Positions 37,158 to 46,149 of a DNA stretch of 64,000 bases are shown piece after piece. Location: assembly GCA_000209815.1 (NCBI GenBank), contig FP929036.1:807658-871657 (forward strand), read 5' to 3'. Source of the stretch: Butyrivibrio fibrisolvens 16/4 (GTDB lineage Bacteria > Bacillota > Clostridia > Lachnospirales > Lachnospiraceae). Numbering within the stretch: the first letter of the stretch is position 1; each line of letters starts with the position of its first letter. Below the pieces are notes generated by a model. The model was not told where the DNA came from. It ran no database searches and saw nothing but the letters and a program-made list of their open reading frames with translations. Both the position numbers and the translations under genes were made by a program.

Positions 37158-39809
37158 ATGATGATGAGAAAAAATAAGAAATATTATGGCTTGATAGCAT
37201 GCGTCTCAGCACTTGCTTTGGCAACACCTTTCGTTGGCTACAATATAGCTAAGGCAGATAAATTATATGATGATGTAGTTGCCTGGTACGATTTTGATGG
37301 CAGCGCCCTTACAAATGTTAAGGGCGGCAGCCAGGCTGTAGCAATCGTTTCTGGGCTTGGTGATTACTCAGGGGAAGTAAAATACGATGCAAACAGAGAT
37401 GCTACTAAGGAAGGAAAATCTCTCAAACTGGATGGCAGCTATGGTTTGAAGCTCAATCAGCAAAATCTTGGTGAGAATTTCTCAGTGTCCCTTTGGGTAA
37501 AGCCAGAGACAAAGCTTGCAGAGAATCAGTCGGTGCTGTTTTTAGGATATCACGATCCAGAGAAGTGGTATGCGGTGTCTGGCGATAGAAACAACACTCT
37601 TATGAAGTTCTGGTATGACGCTAAGCCAGAGTTCTCTTGGGTTACAAAGACATTTGCAACTTACGCTCCAAATGAGTGGCATCACATCGTAATCACTGGT
37701 GATGGAAATACTATCAAATCATATTATGATGGTGCAAGAATTTCAGAAGGAAACGAGGCAGTTTTACCTGTAATGTCTGGTGAGAATCAGGATGTTTACA
37801 TAGGTGCCAATAACTGGGATAGATGCTTTAATGGTCTTGTAGATGATGTTATGGTTTATGACCGTACAATCTCTGAGACAGACATCGAAAGACTTTATAC
37901 AGGAAAGTCTTTAAAGGAAATTGAAGAGGAAACAGGAGTTGTTGATTATGACAATTACCTTGTTGATTCTTATAGCTTTGAAAATAGCATCGGTGATGCA
38001 AAGCCTATCGTTAAGGGACTTGGTGCATACGATGGCGAGCTTAAATTTGTAAAAGGCGCAAACGGAAAGGCTCTTCTTACAGATGGCTATGGTCTTGATC
38101 TTGGAAATAAGGTTCAGGGAACAGACTTCACAATTTCTTTCCTTGCAAAGCCAAATGATACACAGGCTGAGAATCAGGTTATGATGCTTATGGGTTATCA
38201 CAATCCAGAGCATTGGACAGCAATCTCAGGTGATGGCGGAAACCAGTCCTATAAGCTTTGGGGTAGAACAGATGGGGCAAAGACAGTTGGAAATGCAGCA
38301 CCTATGAGCTGGACAACAATTGGAAACCCAACTATCTCAAACAATGTATGGTCACTTGTTACTCTCGTTGGTACAGACGGACACCTTGATATGTATGTAA
38401 ACGGCGAGAAGGCTGCCAGCGGTGCTTTCAACAATCCACTTTGTGGTGAGAACGAGTCTATTTTATTTGGTGCAAACTTCTGGGATCCTTGCTTCAATGG
38501 AGCAATCGATGAAATCAGAATTTACAACAGAGCAATGGATGAAGCTGCAATTAAGGCAAGTGCTGAGGACTTCCTGGATAACAGACTTCAGACTAGTCTT
38601 GATGCCGCTTGTGACTTTGAGGCAATCAAGGGATTAAATACTGACAAGAATCACATCAGATACAATCTCGAGCTTCCAACGAGCGTTGTTGATACAGCTA
38701 TCAACTGGACATCTTCTAATCCAGAAGTAATATCTGAAAAGGGCGTAGTTACTGTATCTGACAAGTCTGCAGAGGTTAAGCTTACAGCAGAAGCTTCCCT
38801 TGCTGGCAAGAAGGCTATAGTTGAGATTGATCTTGTGGTTGATGCTCTTGATAAGACAGAGCTTAATGCACTTATTGATAGAGCAAAGGCATTCGACCTG
38901 ACATATATGTCAATAGAATCAGCAGAACGCTTGAATCAGATTATTGCAGAGGCTGAGGCAGCTGCTACATTTGATGAGATTGATTCTGCTACAGTAAGAC
39001 TTACAAAGGCTATTGAGACATTAGAGCTTGCTGATGAATATGTTGATCCATTCGATGTTATTCCAGAGGCAGAGGTTACTGTTTCAATAGAGGCTGGCAG
39101 CAACAAGGATTTATTTGTTCTTCCAGAAACGATCCTTGATAAGGTTACAGTAGAATATGCTTCTGAGGATACAGATGTTGCTACATACCAGGATGGAAAG
39201 CTTGCAGCAAACAAGGCTGGTAAGACAATCGTTACAGCTACTGTAAAGGCTCTGTCAGATGGATTCGAGATGGAGTATGCAACAGCTGTAGATGTTAAAG
39301 AAAAAGCTCCTGCACCAGCACCACAGCCTGGAACATCAGGTGGTGGTTCTTCATCTGGATCACAGAGCGGTGGTTCATCTTCTGGCTCAGGTTCATCGTC
39401 TGGAAGTTCTGCTTCTGCAGGTTCTCAGACACCACAGCCTACACCAGCAGAGACTACAATCACAGATCCACAGGCCCCTGCAGCAGGACAGCAGCCATCT
39501 GCTGGCGCTAGCACAAAAACAGGTCAGACAACAAAGCCTGAAACAACAGAGCCTGCTGAGGAAGAAGAGACAACTATTGAAGATGAGCAGACACCTACTA
39601 CAGGAGAGGCTACTGAGGAAAATACAGAGTCTACAGAAACAGTAGAGGACAACACAGAGGATGAGGTGGTTGAGTTAATTGACCCACCTGCACCAGAAGC
39701 AGCATCAGGAATTGGCGCTGGGGTTGTGGCAATTATTGTTGCAGCAGCTGTAGTTTTGCTTGGATTATTAGCATATCTCTTAAAGATTTTTGGAGTTTTT
39801 AAAAAGTAA
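37158..39809 (+). CDS. Membrane-anchored double-LamG protein without catalytic domain
   Basis: The 883-residue protein has a signal peptide (about 1-34), two LamG/concanavalin-like domains (36-258 and 262-478, each with a W-K/R-P-E-type segment and an F-N-G-x-x-D-x-V/I-x-x-Y ending), an Ig-like domain (480-568), a helical FIVAR-like segment (570-640), another Ig-like domain (650-725), a Gly/Ser then Pro/Thr/Glu linker and a C-terminal membrane span (GIGAGVVAIIVAAAVVLLGL) with a short basic tail. No glycosidase motif is seen. It starts 11 bases after the GH43 gene, so they are co-transcribed. It probably holds polysaccharide, or the GH43 protein, at the cell surface; this is inference. ATG codons at 37158, 37161 and 37164 compete. 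Confidence 0.85.
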   Translation: MMMRKNKKYYGLIACVSALALATPFVGYNIAKADKLYDDVVAWYDFDGSALTNVKGGSQAVAIVSGLGDYSGEVKYDANRDATKEGKSLKLDGSYGLKLNQQNLGENFSVSLWVKPETKLAENQSVLFLGYHDPEKWYAVSGDRNNTLMKFWYDAKPEFSWVTKTFATYAPNEWHHIVITGDGNTIKSYYDGARISEGNEAVLPVMSGENQDVYIGANNWDRCFNGLVDDVMVYDRTISETDIERLYTGKSLKEIEEETGVVDYDNYLVDSYSFENSIGDAKPIVKGLGAYDGELKFVKGANGKALLTDGYGLDLGNKVQGTDFTISFLAKPNDTQAENQVMMLMGYHNPEHWTAISGDGGNQSYKLWGRTDGAKTVGNAAPMSWTTIGNPTISNNVWSLVTLVGTDGHLDMYVNGEKAASGAFNNPLCGENESILFGANFWDPCFNGAIDEIRIYNRAMDEAAIKASAEDFLDNRLQTSLDAACDFEAIKGLNTDKNHIRYNLELPTSVVDTAINWTSSNPEVISEKGVVTVSDKSAEVKLTAEASLAGKKAIVEIDLVVDALDKTELNALIDRAKAFDLTYMSIESAERLNQIIAEAEAAATFDEIDSATVRLTKAIETLELADEYVDPFDVIPEAEVTVSIEAGSNKDLFVLPETILDKVTVEYASEDTDVATYQDGKLAANKAGKTIVTATVKALSDGFEMEYATAVDVKEKAPAPAPQPGTSGGGSSSGSQSGGSSSGSGSSSGSSASAGSQTPQPTPAETTITDPQAPAAGQQPSAGASTKTGQTTKPETTEPAEEEETTIEDEQTPTTGEATEENTESTETVEDNTEDEVVELIDPPAPEAASGIGAGVVAIIVAAAVVLLGLLAYLLKIFGVFKK

Positions 39810-39827
39810 TTAGATAAATAAGAAACG

Positions 39828-39868
39828 ATTGACTGGTTGAAGATTTTCTTCGGCCAGTCAATTTTTTT
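39828..39868 (+). terminator. Intrinsic terminator
   Basis: ATTGACTGG (39828-39836) pairs with CCAGTCAAT (39854-39862), with further inner pairing (GAAGA / TCTTC), followed by TTTTTTT. It ends the GH43/LamG transcript. Confidence 0.9.
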
Positions 39869-40007
39869 GTGTAATTTTTTTGATAAACCCATTTCTTTTG
39901 TTTACCTTATGTTAAAATAGTGTTACTATAGAACGGATTTCGTTTTTTTATAATAAATCATATTTTATATATATTATAAATAGTTGTAATCATGAAGGAG
40001 TAGTTAA

Positions 40008-41423
40008 ATGAGAAAAACAAAGATTATTTGCACAATTGGACCAGCCAGCATGAACGAGGAAACCCTCACAGCTATGGCTAAAGCCGGCATGAATGTTGCC
40101 AGAATGAATTTCTCTCACGGAGATCACGAAGAGCAGGGAATGAAGATGGATTTAGTTAAGAAGGTTCGTAAGAAGCTTAATCTTCCTATCGCTATTCTTC
40201 TTGATACAAAGGGACCAGAGTATCGTATCAAGACATTCAAGGATGGTTCTGTTACTGTAAAAGAAGGTGACACATTCATCTTCACTACAGATGACGTAGA
40301 AGGCGATCAGACACGCGTTTCTGTTACTCACAAGAACCTTCACAACGATCTTAAGGTTGGTGATACACTTTCAGTTTGCAACGGTATCGTATTCTTCGAA
40401 GTTACAGATATCAAGGGACACGATGTTATTACAAAGTGTACTGCAGGCGGAACAATGAGCAATAAGAAGTCTATGAGCTTCCCTAACAAGGTTATGTCAG
40501 GCCCATACCTTTCAGAGCAGGACAAGAAGGATATCCTTTTCGGTATCGAGAATGATATTGATTTCGTAGCAGCTTCTTTCGTATCTACAAAGCAGGATAT
40601 GGTAGAGCTTAGAACATTCCTTGATGAGAACGGTGGTAAGGATGTAGTTGTTATCGCTAAGATCGAGAATCAGCCAGGTGTTGACAATGTTGAGGAGATT
40701 CTCGAGGTTGCTAACGGTATCATGGTTGCTCGTGGTGACCTTGGTGTTGAAATCCCATTCGTTAAGCTTCCAGCTGTTCAGAAGGAGCTTATCTCTAAGG
40801 CACGTGCTCTTGGTAAGAGTGTTGTTACAGCTACAGAGATGCTTGAGTCTATGATTTCTAATCCACGTCCTACACGTGCTGAGATTTCAGACGTTGCTAA
40901 CGCTGTATATGATGGAACTTCAGCAATCATGCTTTCTGGTGAGTCTGCTCAGGGTAAGTTCCCAGTTCAGGCAGTTGCTACTATGGCAGAAATCGCTGAG
41001 ACTACAGAGAACGATATCAACTACGAAGGACGTTTCCGCAAGGAAGACATCGGAGTTGTCAACACAGCAGATGCTGTTTGCCACTCAACATGCTCTATGG
41101 CTATTGATGTTAATGCAAAGGCAATCGTTGCTTGTACAATGTCAGGTTACACAGCAAAGCGCGTTAGCCGCTTCCGTTGCCCAGTAGATGTTATCGCTAT
41201 GACAACAGATAAGAAGGTATGGAGAAGACTTGCACTTAGCTGGGGTGTTACACCAGTACTCGTAGATAAGTACAAGGCTCTTGATGTTATGTTCGCACGT
41301 GCTGTTGAGCGTACAAAGGAAATGTTAGGTCTTAATAAGGGCGACTTAGTAGTTCTTACAGGTGGTCCAATCGATGGTTCTGTAGGAAATACAAACACAA
41401 TCAAGGTTGAGACTATTCAGTAA
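40008..41423 (+). CDS. pyk: Pyruvate kinase
   Basis: The 471-residue enzyme has the TIM-barrel motifs MRKTKIICTIGPAS, NFSHGDHEEQ, AKIENQPGVDN, MVARGDLGVEIP and TATEMLESMI, and a C-terminal allosteric domain. It lacks the extra PEP-utilising domain found at the end of Bacillus enzymes. It makes pyruvate and ATP from phosphoenolpyruvate. A GAAGGAG site precedes the ATG, and codon use is strongly biased, as for a highly expressed glycolytic gene. Confidence 0.97.
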   Translation: MRKTKIICTIGPASMNEETLTAMAKAGMNVARMNFSHGDHEEQGMKMDLVKKVRKKLNLPIAILLDTKGPEYRIKTFKDGSVTVKEGDTFIFTTDDVEGDQTRVSVTHKNLHNDLKVGDTLSVCNGIVFFEVTDIKGHDVITKCTAGGTMSNKKSMSFPNKVMSGPYLSEQDKKDILFGIENDIDFVAASFVSTKQDMVELRTFLDENGGKDVVVIAKIENQPGVDNVEEILEVANGIMVARGDLGVEIPFVKLPAVQKELISKARALGKSVVTATEMLESMISNPRPTRAEISDVANAVYDGTSAIMLSGESAQGKFPVQAVATMAEIAETTENDINYEGRFRKEDIGVVNTADAVCHSTCSMAIDVNAKAIVACTMSGYTAKRVSRFRCPVDVIAMTTDKKVWRRLALSWGVTPVLVDKYKALDVMFARAVERTKEMLGLNKGDLVVLTGGPIDGSVGNTNTIKVETIQ

Positions 41424-41602
41424 TAAAATTTTCCCTTTGGGGGATAAAGGTGAATATTGGGAGAGCTGTCGTGAAAATATCAGATAGTTTATACTATTCA
41501 CAGACAATTCACACTTCTTACACGAGTTGAACATATATTTCAGTTAATATATACTCATCTCGAGAGAGATACAATTTTTTTCATAACATTATTCTCCCTT
41601 TT

Positions 41603-41631
41603 GAAAGAGACGCTCCGCTGGCGTCTCTTTC
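41603..41631 (+). terminator. Hairpin downstream of pyk
   Basis: A perfect 11-bp stem (GAAAGAGACGC / GCGTCTCTTTC) with a 7-base loop lies 180 bases after pyk. The T tract is weak. The 180 bases between hold no visible gene. Confidence 0.65.
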
Positions 41632-41644
41632 GTATTGTAAGGGA

Positions 41645-41684
41645 TTAAAAAAGTGGCAAGCGTTTTGTGCTTGCCACTTAATTT
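41645..41684. terminator. Bidirectional terminator for the CBM protein gene
   Basis: AAGTGGCAAGC (41651-41661) pairs with GCTTGCCACTT (41669-41679). An A run lies on the left and AATTTTTAT on the right, so it can end the minus-strand CBM gene and back up pyk termination. Confidence 0.88.
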
Positions 41685-41691
41685 TTATATA

Positions 41692-43551
41692 TTATTCAAG
41701 AACATATCCGATTGTTGTTCCGATTGAACCAGAACCCTGAATTCCGAAGAATGCGCCATCATTAGCGTTGATTGTAGAGTTCCAATCCATTGGAGTGATT
41801 ACATAATAGTCACCAGCTTCTTTTACATTTACGCACCAGCTAGAGTCAATCTTGCAATCGCTCTTCTTAATCTTTAATGTCCAGCCCTTAACCTGCTGAC
41901 CAGAGTTGTTAGCTACCTTGAAGTTTACAGTGTAGCCTGTTCCCCAGCTGTTAATCTGATACTCAAGTGCAAGATCCTTCTCAACTACAGGAGTAGGTGT
42001 TGGTACTGGAGTAGGAGTAGGTGTTGGCACTGGTGTAGGAGTAGGTGTTGGTACCGGTGTAGGAGTAGGTGTTGGTACTGGTGTAGGGGTTGGAGTTGGT
42101 ACTGGTGTTGGTGTAGGTGTAACTACTGGAGTAGGTGTTGGCTTTGTAGGAGCAGCCTTAGCTACGATAGAATCAATAGTTACGTTTGAGTTTGCAAATG
42201 TGTTTACTAAGTAAACATCATGAACACCAGTGATATCCTTCTTAACCTGGATAGTCTTAGCTCCCTCGTTTGACTTAGAGAACTTAGCATTACCTATAGA
42301 GTTAGCAGCATCGTTGCCATCTACTCTGATATCAAGGATAGATAAGTCACTTGTTGTCTTGCCGTTAACAGTGATAATAGCAGCGCCATCAACGAAGTTT
42401 ACATTCTTGATGAGAGCATAGCCATTGTACTTAATCATAACAGCAGTCTTGTTAGGAGTAACCATAGCGTCCTTGAGCTCTGCAACCTTCTCAACCTCAA
42501 CTGTCTCATAAGGATTTACAGATTCTACAACAACAGGAGTAGGTGTAGGAGTAACTACAGGTGTTGGAGTAGGAGTTGGTACAGGAGTAGGAGTTGGAGT
42601 AGGTACTGGTGTTGGTGTAGGTGTAACTACTGGAGTAGGTGTTGGCTTTGTAGGAGCAGCCTTAGCTACGATAGAATCAATAGTTACGTTTGAATCCTTA
42701 AATGCGTTTACTAAGTAAACATCATGTACACCAGTGATATCCTTCTTAACCTGGATAGTCTTAGCTCCCTCGTTTGACTTAGAGAACTTAGCATTACCGA
42801 TAGAGTTAGCAGCATCGTTGCCATCAACTCTGATATCAAGGATAGATAAGTCACTTGTTGTCTTGCCATTAACTGTAATAATAGCGGCACCATCAACGAA
42901 GTTTACGTTCTTGATGAGAGCATAGCCATTGTATTTGATCATAACAGCGCTCTTGTTAGGAGTAACCATAGCATCCTTGAGCTCTGCAACCTTTTCAACT
43001 TCAACTGTAGAGTATGGATTTACTTCACCTGTTACTACAGGAGTAGGTGTAACAACTGGTGTAGGTGTAGGAGTTGGAGCAACCTCACCTGTAGCTGTTG
43101 CATTAAAGAAATCAACATCAACATCACCTAATTTACCTACAAAGTAAAGTGTGTGCTGACCTGAAATGTTCTGTGTAGCTTTTGTTGTGAAGCTCTTGAA
43201 TGCACCATTTGTATTGCTAATTTTGAATGAACCAAGAGACTCACCATCTTCTTTATCAAGTCTAACTTCAACTAAACCAACGCCAGCTGATCTAAATGAA
43301 GCTTCGAAGCCTGTTAATCCATTTGTGAAATTCAATGGTGTTGTGCTAAATGAATCACCTTTCTCAAGGCTTGTAATATATACATTTGTTCCGTCTGTAG
43401 CAACGTCGACACCATTCTTTGTGATGGCTCTTTCAGCCTGTACAGTGTTGTATGGGTTGATGCTAGGTGCAGCCATAATTGTTGCACTGCTTGATAAGAA
43501 TAATCCAGCAGCTAAGCTTGCACTTAAAAAGCCTGCGATTTTTCTTTTCAT
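41692..43551 (-). CDS. Secreted CBM6-like x3 / CBM2 protein without catalytic domain
   Basis: The start is the ATG at 43551 with AAGGGGG upstream; an upstream TTG at 43557 is less likely. After a signal peptide come one CBM6-like module (INPYNTVQAER to VDVDFFNA), two further, nearly identical CBM6-like modules (each from VNPY-TVEVEKVAEL to NVTIDSIVA), long Pro-Thr-Val linkers and a C-terminal CBM2-type module (INSWGTGYTVNFKVANN; WNSTINANDGAFFG). CBM6 binds xylan or beta-glucan and CBM2 binds cellulose or xylan. No enzyme domain is present in the 619 residues. It may act as a substrate-binding adaptor or help cells stick to fibre. The terminator lies just after the stop. Confidence 0.85.
   Translation of the reverse strand: MKRKIAGFLSASLAAGLFLSSSATIMAAPSINPYNTVQAERAITKNGVDVATDGTNVYITSLEKGDSFSTTPLNFTNGLTGFEASFRSAGVGLVEVRLDKEDGESLGSFKISNTNGAFKSFTTKATQNISGQHTLYFVGKLGDVDVDFFNATATGEVAPTPTPTPVVTPTPVVTGEVNPYSTVEVEKVAELKDAMVTPNKSAVMIKYNGYALIKNVNFVDGAAIITVNGKTTSDLSILDIRVDGNDAANSIGNAKFSKSNEGAKTIQVKKDITGVHDVYLVNAFKDSNVTIDSIVAKAAPTKPTPTPVVTPTPTPVPTPTPTPVPTPTPTPVVTPTPTPVVVESVNPYETVEVEKVAELKDAMVTPNKTAVMIKYNGYALIKNVNFVDGAAIITVNGKTTSDLSILDIRVDGNDAANSIGNAKFSKSNEGAKTIQVKKDITGVHDVYLVNTFANSNVTIDSIVAKAAPTKPTPTPVVTPTPTPVPTPTPTPVPTPTPTPVPTPTPTPVPTPTPTPVPTPTPVVEKDLALEYQINSWGTGYTVNFKVANNSGQQVKGWTLKIKKSDCKIDSSWCVNVKEAGDYYVITPMDWNSTINANDGAFFGIQGSGSIGTTIGYVLE
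41990..43075 (-). repeat. Two ~504-base near-identical tandem units plus short Pro-Thr linker repeats
   Basis: Two coding units 504 bases apart (around 42120-42520 and 42630-43020) are almost identical in DNA; the encoded modules differ at only about five residues. Between and after them lie short repeats coding for Pro-Thr-Pro-Val, in units of about 30 bases (about 41990-42130 and 42530-42640). Confidence 0.85.
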
Positions 43552-43763
43552 GTACAATACCCCCTTTTTGGTTTGTGCTATAAAATCTTAATCGTTTTCG
43601 TAACCCGGACAACATTATTGTAACAAAACTGTAACAAATGTTCCGTCTAATTATTGCTCTACAGATATTAAAAGTTGCCATATATTAACCGCTTAACATA
43701 CATTTGAGGAATAATAGACAATGATGAAAAAAGGCTTTGTGTACATATTACTTAACGATAACT

Positions 43764-43793
43764 TAATAAAAAGAAGGTCATTGTGACCTTCTT
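43764..43793 (-). terminator. Terminator of the DUF2442 gene
   Basis: AAGAAGGTCA (43771-43780) pairs with TGACCTTCTT (43784-43793). Read on the minus strand, a T-rich tract follows the hairpin. Confidence 0.75.
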
Positions 43794-43830
43794 GAAGATA
43801 ATATAAGTATGAAATTTTATAGCATAGAAG

Positions 43831-44085
43831 CTAACTTGCTTTTGGCTCGCCATTATCCCATAATTCTTCGCAGGATAAATCAAGTTCATTATTCCAGATA
43901 ATTCCGTAACCACCAGCATCTATTTTAACTGAATTAAATAGTTGTTCATCATCAATAAGCTCTTTGAAAATAGATTCTTGCTCGGCTAGTCTTTTGATAT
44001 CATATATTTTTCTTTGACCTTCCATAAAAGATATATTTAATTTGTAGTCAGGTAAGGTTTGAATTTCTTTTATTATATGAAACAT
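43831..44085 (-). CDS. DUF2442 domain protein
   Basis: The ATG at 44085 is chosen because GGAGG lies 6 bases upstream; it gives an 84-residue protein. The pattern (MFHIIKEIQTLPDYKLNISF, then DLxxL, LF-x-x-V and GGYGIIWNNELDLSCEELW) matches DUF2442. Such proteins are often encoded beside DUF4160 partners in putative toxin-antitoxin pairs, but no partner gene is visible here. Function is unknown. Confidence 0.8.
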   Translation of the reverse strand: MFHIIKEIQTLPDYKLNISFMEGQRKIYDIKRLAEQESIFKELIDDEQLFNSVKIDAGGYGIIWNNELDLSCEELWDNGEPKAS

Positions 44086-44190
44086 AATAACCTCCAGATT
44101 TATAGCTCGTATCATCACTCTTTGATTATAGCACTGTATCTGAATGTTATGGGGAATATTAATGATATATTTTAGCCTTTTGTAGACAAT

Positions 44191-44216
44191 AGGGGTGCCA
44201 CCTAGGTAGCACCCCT
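44191..44216. terminator. Hairpin after the Ig-domain protein gene
   Basis: AGGGGTGC pairs with GCACCCCT around CACCTAGGTA. The T tract on the minus strand is poor, so the terminator call is moderate. Its inner part (TGCCACC, TA, GGTAGCA) resembles the operator repeats found upstream of the same gene. Confidence 0.55.
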
Positions 44217-44250
44217 GTTGATATGATATTATGAGATTATTTTTTGTTGA

Positions 44251-46098
44251 TTATGGGGTTGTGGCTGTTACTGTGACTGCACAAGTGTCAGTATAGTCTG
44301 AGCCATCCACAGTGATTGTTGCAGTGATAGTAGCTGTACCTGCAGCAACTCCTGTTACTACACCACCAGAAACAGTTGCTATATCAGTATCATCTGAAGT
44401 CCAAGTAATTTCTTCGTCGGCTGGAATAGTTGTAGCTGATAATGTGATAGTATTTCCCACAATAACTGTTTCTGTATTTTTGCTTAGTTTTACCTCTGGA
44501 GTAGGTTCAACAGTAACTTCGCAAGAATCTGTATATGTCTTACCATTTACTGTAATTGATGCTGTAATTGTTGCTTTTCCTACAGTCTTACCAGTTACTA
44601 CACCAGCAGAGTCTACAGTTGCAACAGATGAGCTGCTAGATGACCAAGTTATTAATAAGCCACTAGCTGGTACGGTTGTTTTATCTTGACCAAGATCAAC
44701 ATTTTCGCCGACCTTAAGAGTTGCTTTATCCTTTGCAAGCTCAATCTTTGGTGTAGGAGCTTGTACTGTTACATTGCATCTGGCTTCATATTTACCACTT
44801 TGAATTGAGGCAATAATAGTAGCTGTACCTGCAGCAACACCTGTCACCTTACCGCTAGCTACTGTTACAATATTTGTATTATCTGACTTCCAAGCTACTG
44901 TTTCACTTGTAGGTAATGTTATAGCGTGTATATCGGTATCTTTTCCTACTTCTACTGTAAGTGATGTCTTATCTAATTTAATAGAAGGTGCTGTTACTGT
45001 TACAGCACAAGTATCAGTATATTCAATACCATCAGCTGATACATATCTAGCAGTAATAGTTGCTGTACCTGCTTTGATTCCTTGAACAGAACCGGAAGAA
45101 ATTTTGGCTACAGATGGATCGTTTGTTGTTAAAATGATATCTGAAGTAATGTTTGAACCAACAAATCCAGTTGCTGTTAATGACTCATTTCCACCAACTG
45201 CAACGGTTAATGTATTTGTGCTTAATTTAACATATCCTTCATTAACTGTGACTGTACAAGAACATTTAGTACTGTCTTCATCATCAAATGTTACAGTTAT
45301 TGTTGCAGTACCTGCCTTCTTACCGACTAATTTATCATCAGAATCAAAATCTGCAATTTCTGTATCACTTGATTCATAAGCTGCTGTAGCACCAGCAGGT
45401 GGATTATTAATAGATAATGTAGCTTTTTCACCTACAGCAATGGTTAAATCTGATAAAGTTGTTTTATCAGGATCAACAGCTGGTGTAGGTGTTGGCTTGC
45501 TTGAAGAACCTCCTGATGAAGAAGATGATGAGCTGCCAGATGTCTTAGCTGCACTAGCAGTTGCTACAGCAGTCTTGCCTGATGGTAAAATATTCTCAGA
45601 AGGGAAGCCACCTAATGTTCTGTGTTCCTTCTGTCCATAAGCTACAAAATGCTTATAGTATAATTCCATATTATCGCCAAACTTCTCTGATAAGTCTGGA
45701 TAAGCTGCTTTGTAAGCCTTTACATCGAAATACTGGTTGATTTGTCTGCCTTCCTTAATACCGAAGATTAAGAAGTGCTGGAATAATGCATCCTCATTAT
45801 TTCCAAAAGCAGCAACTACATCTGGGTTTTGTTTTGCATAGAAAGAAGCATCAAATAACTGGCGAAGAGGAGAATTTTTTAGATCCTCTGAACTGCCTGC
45901 GCGTCCTTCATTCTTGCCAAACAAATTATAATGGTTCTCGAGAGCTTTGGCTGATGAGCCAAAAGCAGCAACTACATCCGGATTCTGCTTTGCATAGTAA
46001 TCAGCATCAAATGCTGCATATGCAGGTGCGGATGTGGAAAGGGTTGTTGCGGCAACCGCAATTGCCATGAATCGCACTAGTGTCTTGTTTCTAGCCAT
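44251..46098 (-). CDS. Secreted protein with three N-terminal repeats and five BIG2 Ig-like domains
   Basis: The 615-residue protein has a signal peptide (to about residue 28, SAPAYA). Three repeats of about 45 residues follow, each built as FDxxYYAKQNPDVVAAFG, then H-x-x-x-F-G-x-x-E-G-R (the third is more diverged). After a Ser/Gly/Pro-Thr linker come five BIG2-like domains of about 80 residues, each ending in a G-x-A-T-I-T/I-x-A/V strand and C-x-V-T-V. Each BIG2-like domain has a Cys near its end. No membrane anchor or LPxTG is seen. The N-terminal repeats occur in other secreted Lachnospiraceae proteins and may attach the protein to the envelope, but this is uncertain. An AGGAGGAA ribosome site precedes the ATG. 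Three dyad operators lie upstream. Confidence 0.8.
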   Translation of the reverse strand: MARNKTLVRFMAIAVAATTLSTSAPAYAAFDADYYAKQNPDVVAAFGSSAKALENHYNLFGKNEGRAGSSEDLKNSPLRQLFDASFYAKQNPDVVAAFGNNEDALFQHFLIFGIKEGRQINQYFDVKAYKAAYPDLSEKFGDNMELYYKHFVAYGQKEHRTLGGFPSENILPSGKTAVATASAAKTSGSSSSSSSGGSSSKPTPTPAVDPDKTTLSDLTIAVGEKATLSINNPPAGATAAYESSDTEIADFDSDDKLVGKKAGTATITVTFDDEDSTKCSCTVTVNEGYVKLSTNTLTVAVGGNESLTATGFVGSNITSDIILTTNDPSVAKISSGSVQGIKAGTATITARYVSADGIEYTDTCAVTVTAPSIKLDKTSLTVEVGKDTDIHAITLPTSETVAWKSDNTNIVTVASGKVTGVAAGTATIIASIQSGKYEARCNVTVQAPTPKIELAKDKATLKVGENVDLGQDKTTVPASGLLITWSSSSSSVATVDSAGVVTGKTVGKATITASITVNGKTYTDSCEVTVEPTPEVKLSKNTETVIVGNTITLSATTIPADEEITWTSDDTDIATVSGGVVTGVAAGTATITATITVDGSDYTDTCAVTVTATTP

Positions 46099-46149
46099 GG
46101 TTTTGATTCCTCCTAATTAAAATATTTCTCCCATTGTGCCAATTATTAA

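Noticed and set aside
41424-41600. Possible small RNA gene after pyk
   Set aside because: No clear promoter, conserved fold or open frame is seen; only the downstream hairpin is supported.
41990-42640. Regular short repeats that could be taken for a CRISPR array
   Set aside because: They are in-frame codons for Pro-Thr-Val linkers of the CBM protein; there are no unique spacers between constant repeats.
42230-42925. Two identical plus-strand open frames of 63 codons
   Set aside because: They are antisense shadows of the duplicated CBM6-like modules and have no ribosome sites.
44312-45640. Several plus-strand Val/Thr-rich open frames
   Set aside because: They are antisense to the BIG2 repeat gene, which has a signal peptide and a good ribosome site.
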